Made by a program: the position numbers and the translations under genes. Below the pieces are notes generated by a model. That model was not told the DNA's origin. It ran no database searches and was given only the letters and a program-made list of their open reading frames with translations. Source: Capsicum annuum (lineage: Eukaryota > Streptophyta > Magnoliopsida > Solanales > Solanaceae). From it: a DNA stretch of 64,000 nucleotides. Shown one piece after another: positions 36,301 to 49,018 of the stretch. Position 1 is the first letter of the stretch; each line of letters begins with the position of its first letter. The stretch is taken from assembly GCF_002878395.1 (NCBI RefSeq), contig NC_061121.1, forward strand, positions 43,287,180-43,351,179, read 5' to 3'.

Positions 36301-37395
36301 TCAAGTCTCATATAATATCCTTCCATGCTTGAAGGTTTGATGTTCTAGCCTTTTGGTGACTCCTTATGTAATGATAGTGGTGATGAGTGAATGGTTCTTG
36401 TTGATGAAAGATCATTGCATGCTTGTTTTAGATGAGGCCTAAGTGTGAAGTAATATTTAGGGTGAAGTCTTTGATACATGTGATGGTTAGTAGAAATTTG
36501 TGTTTGTATATTCTTAGGGTAGCGCGTGGGAGTTGTATTGATAGTGGTTTTGAGAATATATGAAGTACGTCTTGATTATGTTGCCTTGAAGTTCATATGT
36601 GATTATAAGGATAGGCTTGAATGACATGTTGGGATGTAAGAGGAAGAGTGAAATATGCGCTAGTGAATCCATTGTAAGAGTTCAGAGTTAGTCATTGAAG
36701 TTGTAGGGCACATTATGCTTAGGATGTGATAAAAAAAAGAAAAAAAAGAAATATAGAAGGTTGGATCATATGGTTTAGAATAATATCGTGGTGTAGCGTG
36801 TTGTATTTTGTAATTTAGAGTTAGGCTTGATCATGGTGAAAGGATTTAAGCTACTTTAGATATTAGTAGAAAGATTTATCGATGTCCATATGAGAATTTT
36901 AAGCTGAATTGAATGAGTATGGTATTTAAGGGTAATAGTATAGTTAAGGGAGTATTCGAGAAATGTGCTAAGCTTGAAAGTAAGAGGTGGCATTGCCTAA
37001 GGCCTGGTAATTCTATCCTACTTTAGGATTTATATGTCTATATTCCATGCTATGGAGTTATATTATTTTTGTGATTCCTTAGTTGGATGTCTTGTGTAAC
37101 TCATGCCCAAGATTCTTTGCTCCCTAATGCTGCTACGACTTCTTTAGAAAGAGTGTTGAAGAGATACTCCAGTTAATTATAAGTTTCCGGTATAATTCAG
37201 CTAGTATAACTAGCAATTCAGTTTGACAGATAGGTAGATAAGTTATTGTGGTTTTCCACCTTTTCACCCAATCCTGCTATCCGAGGTCTCATGCGTATGG
37301 CCATCCCTAAGAGATAATCTATTCCATCCATATAAATTGTGAATTCAGTTCATTCCAAGAATCATGTTTCAGATTCAGTTATCTATTCATCACTC
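33316..37395. other. Non-coding retroelement-like tract
   Basis: The first few hundred bases look like a gypsy leader after the primer-binding site. No Gag or Pol frame follows. The longest frames are about 65 codons with no motif. Phrases such as 'gatgtagatgtaagaatag' and 'gatgtagaggtaagacca' (34813 and 35216) suggest old internal duplication. It may be a gag/pol-deleted derivative or several merged relics. Confidence 0.5.
34109..34281 (+). repeat. Fragment of the 5028-5600 gypsy LTR
   Basis: It shares 'ttcttagatc-ttgaatattgtgtgtcaa', 'tctagtgaa-cc-tgtg' and 'tatttcgattcactagcaa' in the same order as 5349-5597. One of the two internal blocks of that LTR is missing. Confidence 0.75.
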
Positions 37396-37770
37396 AGTGC
37401 ATAAGAGTTGATAGCATAATACCCTTGAGCCATCTGGCAAGGTTAAATTAGGGTTGAGGTAAGTCCAGTCTTTAACTTCTAAAAGCTCTTCTCACAGGAA
37501 TATGACCATCAAAACTTGACTTTCTTATCAGTCAAACTAGACATGGAGGACTTAATAGACGAAAACCCTTCAACAAACCATCTATAATATCTATCCAAAC
37601 CTAAGAAACTTTAGATATCTGACGAACAAATGGGTCTGGGCCAGTTTCTCACTACTTTGGTCTTTTGAGGGTCAAATCCAATGCTATCACTGGAAACAAT
37701 ATGGACAAGGAAAGATAATGATCTTAGACAAAACTCACACTTATTGAATTTGGCAAACAACTGATGGGAT
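37396..37770 (-). pseudogene. Ty3/gypsy RT end and RNase H start, minus strand
   Basis: Minus-strand translation gives HQLFAKFNKCEFCLRS, FLVHIVSSDSIGFDP, QKTKVVRNWPRP, FLGLDRYYRWFVEGFSS and the LTDKKVKF block. These are the RT thumb/connection motifs that precede RNase H in gypsy Pol. It fades within LTLPDG-like sequence near 37400. At least two stops and one shift are present. The plus-strand LTR at 37776 directly cuts it, so the LTR probably landed in this element, as at 1823. Confidence 0.9.
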
Positions 37771-37775
37771 CTAAG

Positions 37776-40502
37776 TGTAATACCCCATATTTCTACCTAG
37801 CTTAAAATCATCCCAGAAATGTTAAAGACTTGCTTTAAAGATTAATATGCTTTTATACATGATGTATTTTCAATATTTTCACTTTTTTATATTATGGAAA
37901 ATTTAATAAGCGTTCCATCGATTCAAAATTCACCTAAATTCGACACCCGAGCGAAGAGTTAGAGCCTTTTTAGTGAGACAGTGTATCACCTGAGCCATCA
38001 GCACGTTGCAGAGCCAGCTTAAATGGTAATTGTCAATTTACAGTATTGTTCCGCGATAGTGGCGTGTGGCACCAAACTTCCATGTCACAAAAAAGTGGAA
38101 ACGCGATAGGCCCGCATTGCGCCACCATGTAGATACTCAATTTTCCTGTTCCAATGACTTAGCGCGATAGTGGCACGTCGCACCAAGGATGAAAATCAAG
38201 AAACTTTTAGAAGAATTAAAATATTCATCCAAGGGTTAAAAGGGTAAATTTCTCACCCCTATATAAACCCAATAACACATGATTCAACCATATTTTACCC
38301 CAAATATAGTGTTTCTCTAAAGTTTCTCTCAAGAATAAGCTAGAGTTTTCAATTGGAGATTCAAATTCAATACTTAAATTCAAGATTCTCTCCGTCAATC
38401 GTTTGCTAAATCAAGAACTAAGGTATGCATAGTGTTCATTCATGGATTACTTTCATCCATGAAACCTAAGAATCAAGTTTTAAATCTTGTATTGTGAATA
38501 TTTTGATGTGGGTTGATTATGCTCATGTGATTATGGTTGTATATATTTAACTGTTTTTCATAAACCTATGATAGTATGTGTTTTGAAACATGTGGAGTTG
38601 AGTTGAAATACAGAGTTTTGTTGTATTAATTTGATGGTCATGCCTATGCCCTAAGTTATGCTTCCTAGGTGTTTGATAAAATGCCTAAGAGAATAGAAAT
38701 TATGTAATATAGCTTAATTGTGACCCAAGTGATAAATGCATGCTTTACCCTATGACCAAAAATGACTTCCATGATATTGTGTACATTATGAATGGTTGAG
38801 GGAATGTCCATGAGAATAGGTTTATAAAAGTATGATATGTTTATATGCAATTCCATTCATGTACAAGACTATGATAACCATGTGCTTCATGAAATCCCCA
38901 AATTGATATATTATGAATTACTAATATTGGACATATGTTCAAGAAGTGTCATGTTCTATCAGTTTCATGCTATCAAGTCGTGGGGGTACTTTTACCCAAT
39001 AATTTTGCTATGTGCCTAAAGCTAGTGTCAAATTTTCATGATACTCTTAGCCAAGCCATGATCAGTAGTATTTTGTTAGTCAACGGAACTCCATGAATTC
39101 AGTTTAGTCCAGTTCAGTGTCTATTCAGATGGGAATAGGAATTAGCACCGAGTGAACCCAAGGATAGGAACACACACTGTCAGATGAGGGTGTGATTCTT
39201 AGAAGAAATCCTTGCATTACAGAACTATGTAGGCAGCATAGGTTGAGACATCAACATTGTCAAATGAGGGTTGATGAGGTTGATAACACTGTCAGATGAG
39301 GGTCCCACCATTCTCTTTTGGGGACACTATTAGATGAGGGTCACTCACAGCTTGTATTTACTAGTGGTGTGGTATTGACACCGTTCAAATTAGGGTTACA
39401 GATTGGACCCCAACTCAGCTATAGTAGCTTATTAGGGGTATGTCAGTTAGATAACTACTTCCCATATTTTTAGTTACAAAATTAGGACTGTTAGATACAG
39501 TCATTCAGTCTTAGTAATAGAACTCAGATAGTTCTTCAAATTATAGGACTATCAGATATAGTCAACTCAGAATAGTACAAAACTCAGCTAGTTCCATCAG
39601 AACCTAAACTATCAGATATAGTCGCTCAGTATCAGTTATTTCAGTTATACAGTTATCAGTATCTCATGTTATCAGTACTCAAACTCAGTAATTATGTTAT
39701 CACGGACACAATTAATAGTATATTAATTATACAACTATCAAATACAGTCAATCAGACCAGTTCTTCATCATCAGAACTATCAAAAATAGTCTTTCCTTTA
39801 TTAATAATATAACATCAGTTCCTCAGTACTCTATAGACTCAGTTATTAAGTATTCCAGTATTAGCACTCAGATATCAGTAAATCTATGTTATCAGAATTC
39901 ACGAGTCAGTATCATCATGAATTTAGTTACAGTCTCTTATTCATGCATGTATTCTCACATTCATGTTATTCAGTCAGTTAGTAATGTTCATGTATATGAA
40001 CCATTGCATTCATCCTACCTCACTTGCATACCAGTACATTCAATGTACTAATGCATTTGTGCTATACTGTTTTATACCATAGGTTTAAAAGCATGAGCTC
40101 TTGAGCATCCTTAGTAGATCAGACATTCAGCAGCCAGAATAACAGTAAGCCCTCATCATTTGAGAATAACACGATTATTTTTATCACTTTATAATTCAAT
40201 AGTTCGAAGTTAGTTGGGAATATGTCCTATCAATTCCACAGTTTTCAGACAGTTTAGAGGCTTTTAGACTACAGTATGTTTCAGACAGTTTACTTTAATT
40301 TTAGCTATTATGATACCCTATTACAGACATTATTTTATATTCAGTATTAGTTCAGTTTTGAACCTTATGGCCTTACAGCTTACATTCCGCATATTTATAG
40401 TATATTATTCAGTGCTAAGTTACAAATATCAGTCATGTGTTAGCATGTGGTCCTTCGGGGTCATAAGCACCATGTAGCATTTTGGGTTCCAGATTTAGGG
40501 CA
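37776..40502 (+). repeat. Ty3/gypsy LTR, inverted relative of 1-1823
   Basis: It starts TGTAATACCCCATATTTCTACC after CTAAG. It contains four 'gtcagatgagggt'-type words (39176-39345) and at least five 'actatcagatatagtc'-type words (39484-39795). It ends in GGTCCTTCGGGGTCATAAGC and GGGCATTATG, where a normal end would be near. The tandem array starts immediately after, so the true 3' end may be lost. No primer-binding site follows. Confidence 0.75.
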
Positions 40503-42033
40503 TTATGATGTGTAAGTAGATGCTAACATATTTAAGGCTTTTAACTGAGAATAATTGAAAATTCTTAAGTCAATTTTGCCATTTTTAATTGTTTTCTCTT
40601 TGATATTGCTGTAAAAGTCATGATGCAAGAGAACCAGCAATAATGAAAGTAAAAGAGTTGATTTCTGAGCAAGTACAGAGGGAAGTATAACTGATGACTT
40701 GTCTGATAAGTGGTCAGCCTTGTGATAAACTATCAGAGTTGCTGTCAGCCTTAGAAAGAGAATGGACTTTAGCTAGAATACGTGACGACATCTGTAATAG
40801 GCCATCAAAAGTATGATAAGCCATCAGGATTATCGTTAGACTTAGCCAGTGAATGGGATTTGAAGTGAATAATCGATGACGTTTGTGATAAATCGTCAAA
40901 GGTCTGATAAGCCATCACACTTAATAATCAACCCAAGGCAGAGATTGTAAAAAGTGAAGAGGAGCTGACGAAATTCCTGATAAGTCGTCAGACTCCTGGT
41001 GAGCTGTCACCTACAACGTCATTGTTCGAGAAAAAAGCTATGATTTGTGATTTTGTTTCCATAATTAGGTTGAAGCTTTTTAGGACAAGTTCTAGGGTTT
41101 TCATAAAAAAGAGTAGAAAAGACTGGAACTTATTCCAAAGGAGTTCACCTCTCTTTAGGGGCTCTTAACTTAGAATTCAATTTTCAACTCTTTAATTTGA
41201 TTGTGGGAATTTTCTCTTGAACTTAGAAGAGAATCAACTTCAGACTTCATCTTTTGTAAGTTTAATTACTTTGAATGATGATTAAATTGTTGCTATCTGT
41301 TTCTTTCTCATGTGGAAATAAAACGCACAACTAGGGTTGTGGGATCTATGATTATTCCTCAATGGATTTAATAGTTGGCTAAGGTTTGAGTTATTGTAGA
41401 GACATCTTGATAATTTCTTTATTATGATTGTTATTTATTGGTTGCAAACATAGATCCCACCTTATATTGGTTTGCTCGAACTGTTAAATAAACTAAAGGT
41501 AGTGAATTATCAATGGGGATTTGGGAAGTTTAAGTTCCCATATAATGATTAATGTTGTAAGAAGACAGATCAACTTGAGATAAAATTAGTATGAATAGAA
41601 TGATTTCCTAAGTTCGAGAGAATTAGGGAGTTCAACATTTAAGTAGGTTGAGAAACACTTAGATGGACTGTCGAAACTGATAATTTGGTGTTTTCCACAA
41701 GTCATGAGAACTCAATACTATAGTTATTATTTAATAGGGGTTAATAATCATAGTGATCATAACCCTAGTTCCTCTCTATCATTGATTTGAACCATTGAAA
41801 TTTTAGTTTTAAGCTTTGAAGCAAGTTAAAACTTTAACATTTGTTTGATCATCAAAAACCCCTGTTTTATCTTTTTGTATCATTTGTTTGAATTCAACCT
41901 ATAGCTATAGTTTCTTATTAGTTAAATCGGCACTCACATTGTGCCCCGTGGCTTTGACCCCAACTCTAAAGTTGGGTAAATATATTGACACGACCGTCTT
42001 GCACTAAATTGACGTGTAAGTTGAGCGTTATCA
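40503..42033 (+). repeat. Array LTR 1
   Basis: About 1.53 kb, ending GAGCGTTATCA. Its first few bases are diverged (TTATGATGTG where other copies have TGTTGAT), so the exact start is uncertain. It carries the block of GATAAG-x-x-TCA words at 40700-41010. Confidence 0.88.
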
Positions 42034-42037
42034 AAAA

Positions 42038-42055
42038 TGGCGCCGTTGTCGGGGA
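42038..42055 (+). other. Primer-binding site 1, tRNA-Asp
   Basis: TGGCGCCGTTGTCGGGGA, four bases after the LTR end. It matches the tRNA-Asp complement used by Athila/Calypso elements with one change from TGGCGCCGTTGCCGGGGA. Confidence 0.88.
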
Positions 42056-42184
42056 ATAATTTGGCGTATTGAGTTGGTTTGAAATTTTAGCCTACTTTCT
42101 TGTATTCAGACTTGTAAATATTTATTTTTTGTTTTCTTTTATATCATGAGTTAGGTAGATTTTTATATTAGTTTAATTATTACT

Positions 42185-43150
42185 ATCGCATCGTGGAATG
42201 AACATGATCTTGTTGGTTCAAAATCTTATCTTGATGATCCATGTCCATATTATGATGGACCTCACTTTTGGAAAGATTATAGATATGCTCCCTGGAGAGA
42301 GATGTGTGCACCATCTCTATCTTACCGGTATTATTATTGTTTTTTATGTGGTGGTCAACATGGACATTGGAGTGGTTACCCAAATTCCCCCTCCCCCTAT
42401 CGCGCTAACACAAATTCTAGTTCTTCTTATGAGTTTGATAGGTCTTATGCTCAAGAAAAAGAAGAATGAAGCACTGGGAAGAGTGACATTAAAGCTATGT
42501 TTCAATGAATGTTGGATCTCCATAAAGAAACGTATGATATGGTATGTGATATATGTCAAGACATGAAGCCAATCATTCATAAGGAGATGGATATAGAGGT
42601 CAATCATTCAAAGAATTCTTCTATATTATGTTTAGATGATATCTTGTCTCTGGAATCATTTAAAATAATGAAAGAGTGTGAAGATGTGGGGAAAGAAACC
42701 TATATTGATGTTGAGTTTGATGTTCAGCAACCCTCAGTGATTTCCCAACAAACCAAACCAACCATGAGAGATGATGCCAAGATTGAGGACATGGTGCTAG
42801 AGGCAAAATAAGAAATAAAGAAAATCTCTAATAAAGACTCTATCCCAATTCAAAGTGAAAATGTTGAGAAGGTGAATAAAAGTGAGTGTATAGTAGATAG
42901 TGTAAATTTTGAAGTAGGATTGATTGGGCCTCATTCAAAGAACTTTTCTACATTATGTTTAGATGATATCTTGTCTGTGGAATCATTTAAAATAGTAGAA
43001 GAGTGTGAAGATGAGGAACAAGAATCCTATATTCTTGAATTTACATTAGACAAGAAACATAAAAACATACCTCACTTTAAGGCTGAGTGGTTTACCACGC
43101 TTAATCCATTACTCAACTTCTTAATTTTTGTACCGCCTCTCTACGAGTGA
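42185..43150 (+). pseudogene. Array ORF 1, unknown retroelement protein, one frame with three stops
   Basis: A single frame of 322 codons. The start codon is ATC where units 3 and 4 have ATG. Order: SWNEHDL; a Cys-rich part with DPCPYYDGPHFWKD, REMCAP and CFLCGGQHGHW (residues about 20-70), resembling a CCHC knuckle whose last Cys is Tyr; a Tyr/Ser-rich stretch; then SILCLDDILSLESFKI (about 145-160) and a second copy STLCLDDILSVESFKIVEEC (about 252-271); and a hydrophobic end LLNFLIFVPP. Stops: TGA at codon 95 (CGA in the other three units), TGA at codon 108 (CGA elsewhere), and TAA at codon 209. I recognise no known family. It is gag-like only in having the knuckle. Confidence 0.8.
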
Positions 43151-44774
43151 GGAAATAAGATAGACTCGTTGGGGGTGAGATTCATATCCTCAAGGTAGAG
43201 GAAAGAGTTGAGTTGGGTCGTGCCGCAACATTAAATTAGGCGCTTCTTGGGAGGAAACCCAAGGTATTTTGTTGATTGTATTCGTATTATATGATTGATA
43301 TTAGATCTTTGCACCCATGGTGCCACAGCTATGTTTCTAACTCTTTTGTTTTGGTTTGACGCATTTGGGACATTGCATGATTTTAAGTTGAGGGTGGTGC
43401 TACTTGTGGGTGTTGATGTCCTTTTGGGGTTTTTATTGTTGTTCCTCTTTTCACCGAAGTCTTTTTCCTAGTAGAGCCTGCATGTTTAGGCGTATTATAA
43501 TTTGTTGTAAAATATTGTAGTTGGCTAGAAGAAATATAAGTACCTTAGGTAGTTAACATGTTTTTGTTTATTTTTGAACACCTCTCCAATGGTCTATTTT
43601 ATAACTGTGTGATATACATTTATGTGTGACCATTGTGCATCTTGTTATGGCATTAGTACTAGTGACATGATAACCATTGGTAAATAATTGCATGAACCGA
43701 ATGGGTAGTAGCTTGTAATGTACCTTTGTGCCATGTGAGTGTGAGATACTACCTAGTTCTCGTTGTGTGTTAAATCCAGAACTTACTCGGTTGGTCTTGC
43801 CTTGGTTGTAGGATAATGGTTAATAGAGGATAATAGTCCATTGTTGATATTAATCTACTTTTAGCCTAAATAACCTTCCATGTGTGAATAATATCCCTTG
43901 ATCCTGCTTTTGAGCCTGAATGCGTATTCTTTTTATTATAGCTATCACCTTCCTATTTGTATCACAATGAACCTGTTTTGGCCATGGTCCTCCATGGACA
44001 TTGTGCACTTTGACTTAGGCAAATAGCCTTAGTTGAGGGTAGATATCATAGGGGTGCATGGTGTAAAGTGAGTATGAAAAACGGTAAAAAGGAAAAAATA
44101 TGCAAGGTTGGGTATGGTAGATAAAGAATGAAAAAAAAAGTTGTGAAAAAAAATGAATGAATAAAAACTGCACCCACCTTGGATGTACTTTAATAAAAAA
44201 GGGAGAAATTGAGTAAAGGTTGATAAGTGAGACCCCAAAAATAGTATAGTGCCAAGGAGGCTTAGTTACTTTAAATAATCTTATATATCATACCATCCCC
44301 AAGCCTACAAGATGAAGAAAATTCCTATAGTGATCCTAACTTAACTATCTGAAAGATTCAGTAATAAAAATAAGGGCAAGCTTATGGTATTTGGCATACA
44401 TTGACTGGAACTTCTTTCTAAGAGTGAGTGTCTCTTGACCGTCCCTACATTGACATGCTTGGTTCACATATGAGTGGGGAGGGACCTCTTTGTGGTAAGG
44501 GCACACTGGTTACGTTGCTAGTTGCTAACTTGTTTTGATAGTGTAATCTTGGTACATGTATGGTTGTTGTTGCTGAATTGATGCCATATCTTGATTCCTG
44601 TGTGTCGCATTGTAGTTCTTCAATAATATGCATAGTTTTTTTTTAAAATTAATGAACCTTGGAGATGGTGAAGATGTTTTTAGCTAAAATGGATGATTGA
44701 CTGCAGAATGTGCTTTGTATCCTCTTAGTTATGTTTTAGTTGCTTGAAGACAAGTAATTATTTTAAGTTGAGGG
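43151..44774 (+). other. 3' internal tail of array unit 1
   Basis: No coding sequence on the plus strand. A hairpin CTTGGGAGGAAACCCAAG lies at 43246-43263. Tracts of AAGTTGAGGGT occur at 43385 and 44765, the last touching LTR 2 as the polypurine tract; AGTTGAGGGT occurs near 44030. The minus-strand frames here are translated low-complexity or tail sequence. Confidence 0.75.
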
Positions 44775-46310
44775 TATTGATATGTGAGCAGATGCTAACA
44801 CATTTGAGGTTTTTAACTGAGAATAATTGCAAAGTCTTAAGTAACTTTTGCCATTTTTGATTGTTTTCTCTGTGATATTGCAGTAAAAGTCAAGATGCAA
44901 GAGAACCAGCAATTATAGAAGTAAAAGAGTTGATTTATGAGCAAGTAGAGAGGGAAGTATAGCTAACGATTTGTCTGATAAGTCGTCAGCCTCGTGATAA
45001 GCTATCAGAGTTGTCGTCAGCCTTAGACAGAGAATGGACTTTAGCTGGGATACATGATGACATCTATGATAGGCCATCCAAAGTGTGATAAGCCATCAGG
45101 ATTGTCGTTAGGCTTAGCTAGTGAATGGGATTTGAAGTGAATAATTGATGACATCCGTGATAAGTCATCAAAGGTCTGAAAAGCTGTCATGCCTCATAAT
45201 CAACCTAAGGCAGAGATTATCAGGAGTGAAGAGGAGATGATGACATTTCTAATAAGTCGTCAGACTCCTGATAAGTTGTCACCCACAACGTCATCTGTCC
45301 GAGAAAAAAAGCTGTGATCTGCGATTTTGTTTCCATAATTAGGCTGAAGTTTTTAAGGACAAGTTCAAAGTTTTTCATGAAAAAAAGTAGAAACGGATGG
45401 AACTTATTCCAAAGGAGTTCACATCTCTTTGGGGGCTCTTAACATAGAATTCAATTTTCAACTCTTTGATTTGATTGTTAGAATTTTCTCTTGAACTTTG
45501 AAGAGAATCAACTTCAGACTTCAACTTTTGTGAGTTTAAATACTTGGAATGATGATTATTATTGTTTCTATCTCTTTCTTTCTCATGTGTAACTAAAACC
45601 CTCAATTAGGGTTGTGGGATCTATGATCATTCCTCCATGGATTTAATAGTTGGCAAGCTTTTGAGTGATTGTGGAGACATCTTGATAATTCCTTTGTTAT
45701 GATTGTTATTTATTGGTTGCAAACTATAGATTCCGCCTTATGTTGATTTGCTCAAACTGAGAAATAAACTAGAGGTAGTGAATTATCAATGAGGATTTGG
45801 GAAGGTTAAGTTCCCATATAATGATTAATGCTATTACATGATTGATCAACTTGAGATTAAATCAGTATGAATAGAATGATTTCCTAAGTTTGAGAGAATT
45901 AGGGAGTTCAACATCTAAGTAGGTTGAGAAACACTTAGATGGACTGTCGAAACTGATAATTTGGTGTTTCCCACAAATCAAAAGAACCCAATACTACAAT
46001 TATTATTTAATGGGGGTTAATAGTCATAGTGATCATAACCCTAGTTCCTCTTTATAACAGATTTGAACCGTTGAAATTTTAGTTTTGAGCTCTGAAGAAA
46101 GTTAAAAATTTAACATTTGTTTGATCATCAAAAACCCTCATTTTATCTTTTCGTATCATTTGTTTGAATTAAACTTATAGATATTGTTTCAAATTATTTT
46201 AATCGCCACTCACATTATTCCCCATGGATTTGACCCCATTTCTAAAGTTGGGTAAATATATTGACGACGATCTTCTTGCACTAAATTGATGTTTAAGTTG
46301 AGCGTTATCA
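44775..46310 (+). repeat. Array LTR 2
   Basis: 1,536 bp, TATTGATATG to GAGCGTTATCA. It aligns by eye with LTRs 1, 3 and 4 over its length. U3-type word block at 44960-45300. Confidence 0.92.
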
Positions 46311-46314
46311 AAAA

Positions 46315-46332
46315 TGGCGTCGTTGCCGGGGA
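46315..46332 (+). other. Primer-binding site 2, tRNA-Asp
   Basis: TGGCGTCGTTGCCGGGGA, one change (C to T at a CpG) from the tRNA-Asp complement, four bases after LTR 2. Confidence 0.88.
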
Positions 46333-46461
46333 ACAATTTGACATATTGAGTTGGTTTGAAATTTTAGCCTACTTGCTTGAATTCAAACTTGTAAATATTT
46401 ATTTTTAGTATTCTTTTATTTTTTGTGTTAGGTAGATTTTTATTTTAGTTTACTTATTACT

Positions 46462-47437
46462 CTGGCATCGTGGAATGAACATGAGCTTGGTGGTTGGAAA
46501 TCTTATCTTGATGATACATGTCCATATTGTCATAGACCTCACTTTTGGAAATATTTTAGATATGCTCGTCAGAGAGAGATGTGTGCACCATCTCCATCCT
46601 ACTGGGAGTATTATTATTGTTTATGTGGTGGTCAAGATGGACATTGGAGTGATTTCCCAAATGCACCTCCCCCTATTGCGCTAACCCAAATTCTAGTTCT
46701 TCTTATGAGTTTGATAGGTGTTATGGTCAAGAAAAAGAAGAACGAAGTACTGGGAAGAGTGGAATTGAATTTATGTTTCAACGAATGTTAGATCTTCAGA
46801 AAGAAATATGTGATATCGTATGTGATATGTATCAAGACATGAAGCCAATGATTAAAGAGGAGATGGATATAGAGGTCAGTAATTCAAAGCATTCTTCTAT
46901 ATTATGTTTAGATGATATCTTTTCTGTGGGATCATTTAAAATAATGGAAGAGTGTGAAGATGAGGAGAAAGAACCCTATATTGATATTGAGCTTGATGTT
47001 GAGAAACCCTCAGTGATTTCCTAACCAACCTAACCAACCATGAGATAAAATGCCAAGATTAAGGACATGGTGTTAGAGGCAAAAGAAGAAACAAAGAAAA
47101 TCTCTTATAAAGACTCTATCCCAATTCAAAGTGAAGATGTCGAGAGGTGAATAAAAGTGAGTGTGTATCAGATAGTGTAAATTTTGAAGTAGGATTGATT
47201 GGGCCTCATTCAAAACACTTTTATACATTATATTTAGATGATATCTTGTCTATGGAATCATTTAAAATAGTAGAAGAGTGTGAAGATGAGGAACAAGAAT
47301 CCTATATTCTTGATTTCACATTAGACAACCAACATAAAAACACACCTCACTTTCAGGCCGAGTGGTTTACCATGATCAATCTATTACTTGACTTCTTAAT
47401 TTTTGTACCGCCCCCTACGAACGAGGCAAGAAGATAG
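46462..47437 (+). pseudogene. Array ORF 2, frameshifted copy
   Basis: Same protein as unit 1. The start codon is CTG instead of ATG. It reads DTCPYCHRPHFWKYFRYA and CLCGGQDGHWSDFP, keeping the CxxC pair lost in unit 1. One base is missing in the C-run near 46672, which shifts frame. It resumes with MFQRMLDLQKEICDIVCDMY and SILCLDDIFSVGSFKIMEEC. TAA near 47022 (CAA elsewhere), a second TAA near 47044 and a one-base loss near 47150 break it again. The last part has TLYLDDILSMESFKIVEEC. Confidence 0.8.
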
Positions 47438-49018
47438 ACTCTAAGTTGAGGGTGAGATTCATATCCTCAAAGTGAAGGAAAGAGCTGAGTTGGGTCGTGC
47501 CATGACATTAAATCAGCCGCTGCTTGGGAGGAAACCCAACGTCTTTTGTTGTTTGTATTCATATTATGTGATTCATATTAGATCTTCGCACCCAGGATGC
47601 CACATGTATATTTCTAACTCATTTGTTTTGGTTTGACGCATTGGGGACACTGCATGATTTTAAGTTAAGGGTGGGGATACTTATGGGTGTTGATGTCCTC
47701 TTGGGGTTTTTGTTGTTGTACCTCTTTTGACCGGAGTTTTTTTCCTAGGAGAGCCTACATGTTTAGGTGTATTGTGATTTGTTGTACAATGTTGTAGTTG
47801 GCTAGGAGAAATACAAGTACCTTAGGCAGTTAACATGTTTTGGTTGATTTTTCAACACGTCGCCATGGTCTATTTTATAACTGTATGATATGCATTTATG
47901 TGTGACCATTGTGCATCTTGTTAAGGCATTAGTACTAGTGACATGATAACCATTGCTAAACAATTGCATGAACCAAATGAGTAGTAGTTTGTGATGTACC
48001 TTTGTGCCATGTGTGTGTGAGCTACTACCTAGTTCCCATTATGTGTTAAATCTAGAACTTGCCCGGTTGGTCTTACCTTGGTTGTAGGATAGTGATTAGG
48101 AGAGGATCATAGGTTGTTGTTGATATTAGTCCATTTTTAGCCTAAATGGCCATCCATGTGTGAAAAATATCCCTTGATCCTGATTTTGAGCCTGAATGCC
48201 TATTCTTTTTATTATACCTATCACTTCCCATTTGTATCACAATGAACGTATTTTGGCCCTGGTCCTCCATGGACATTGTGCACTTTGACTTAGGCAAATA
48301 GCCTAAGTTGAGGGTGGCTATCATAGGGGTGTGTGGTCTAAAGTGAGTATGAAGAAGGGTAAAAAGAAATATGCAAGGCTAGGTGTGGTTGTAAAAGAAT
48401 TAAAAAAAGAAAATTTATGAAAAAGACAAAATGAATTAATAAAAACTGCACCCAACTTGAATGTGTGAGACCCCCAAAATAGTGTAGTTCCAAGGAGTCT
48501 TAGTTACTTTAATTATCCTTGTGGATAATACCAGCCTCAATATTACATTACAAGCTGAAGAAAAGTCCTAGAGTGATCCTAACTTAACTGCCTGAAAGCT
48601 TCAGTAATGAAAATAAGGGCAAGCTTATGGTATTTGACATACATTGACTGGAACTTCTTTCTGAGTGTGAGAGTCTCTTGACCATCCCCACATTGAATTG
48701 CTTGGTACACATATGAGTGAGGAGGGACCTCTTTGTTGTAAGGGCATACTGGTTACGTTGCTAGTTGCTAACTTATTTGGATAGTGTAATCTTGGTACAT
48801 GCATGGTTGTTATTGCTGAATTGATGTCATATCTTGATTCCTGTGTGTCGCCTTGTTGTTCTTCAATAATATGCACAGTTGTTTTTTTTAAATTAATTAA
48901 CCTTTGAGATGGTGATGAGGTTTTGAGCTAAAATAGATTATTGACTGCTGAATGTGCTTTGTATCCTCCTAGTTATGTTTTAGTTGCTTGAAGACAAGTA
49001 ATTGTTTTAAGTTGAGGG
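47438..49018 (+). other. 3' internal tail of array unit 2
   Basis: It matches 43151-44774 by eye. A hairpin CTTGGGAGGAAACCCAA lies near 47524-47540. AAGTTGAGGGTG at 49009-49020 is the polypurine tract overlapping the LTR 3 start. No gene. Confidence 0.75.
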
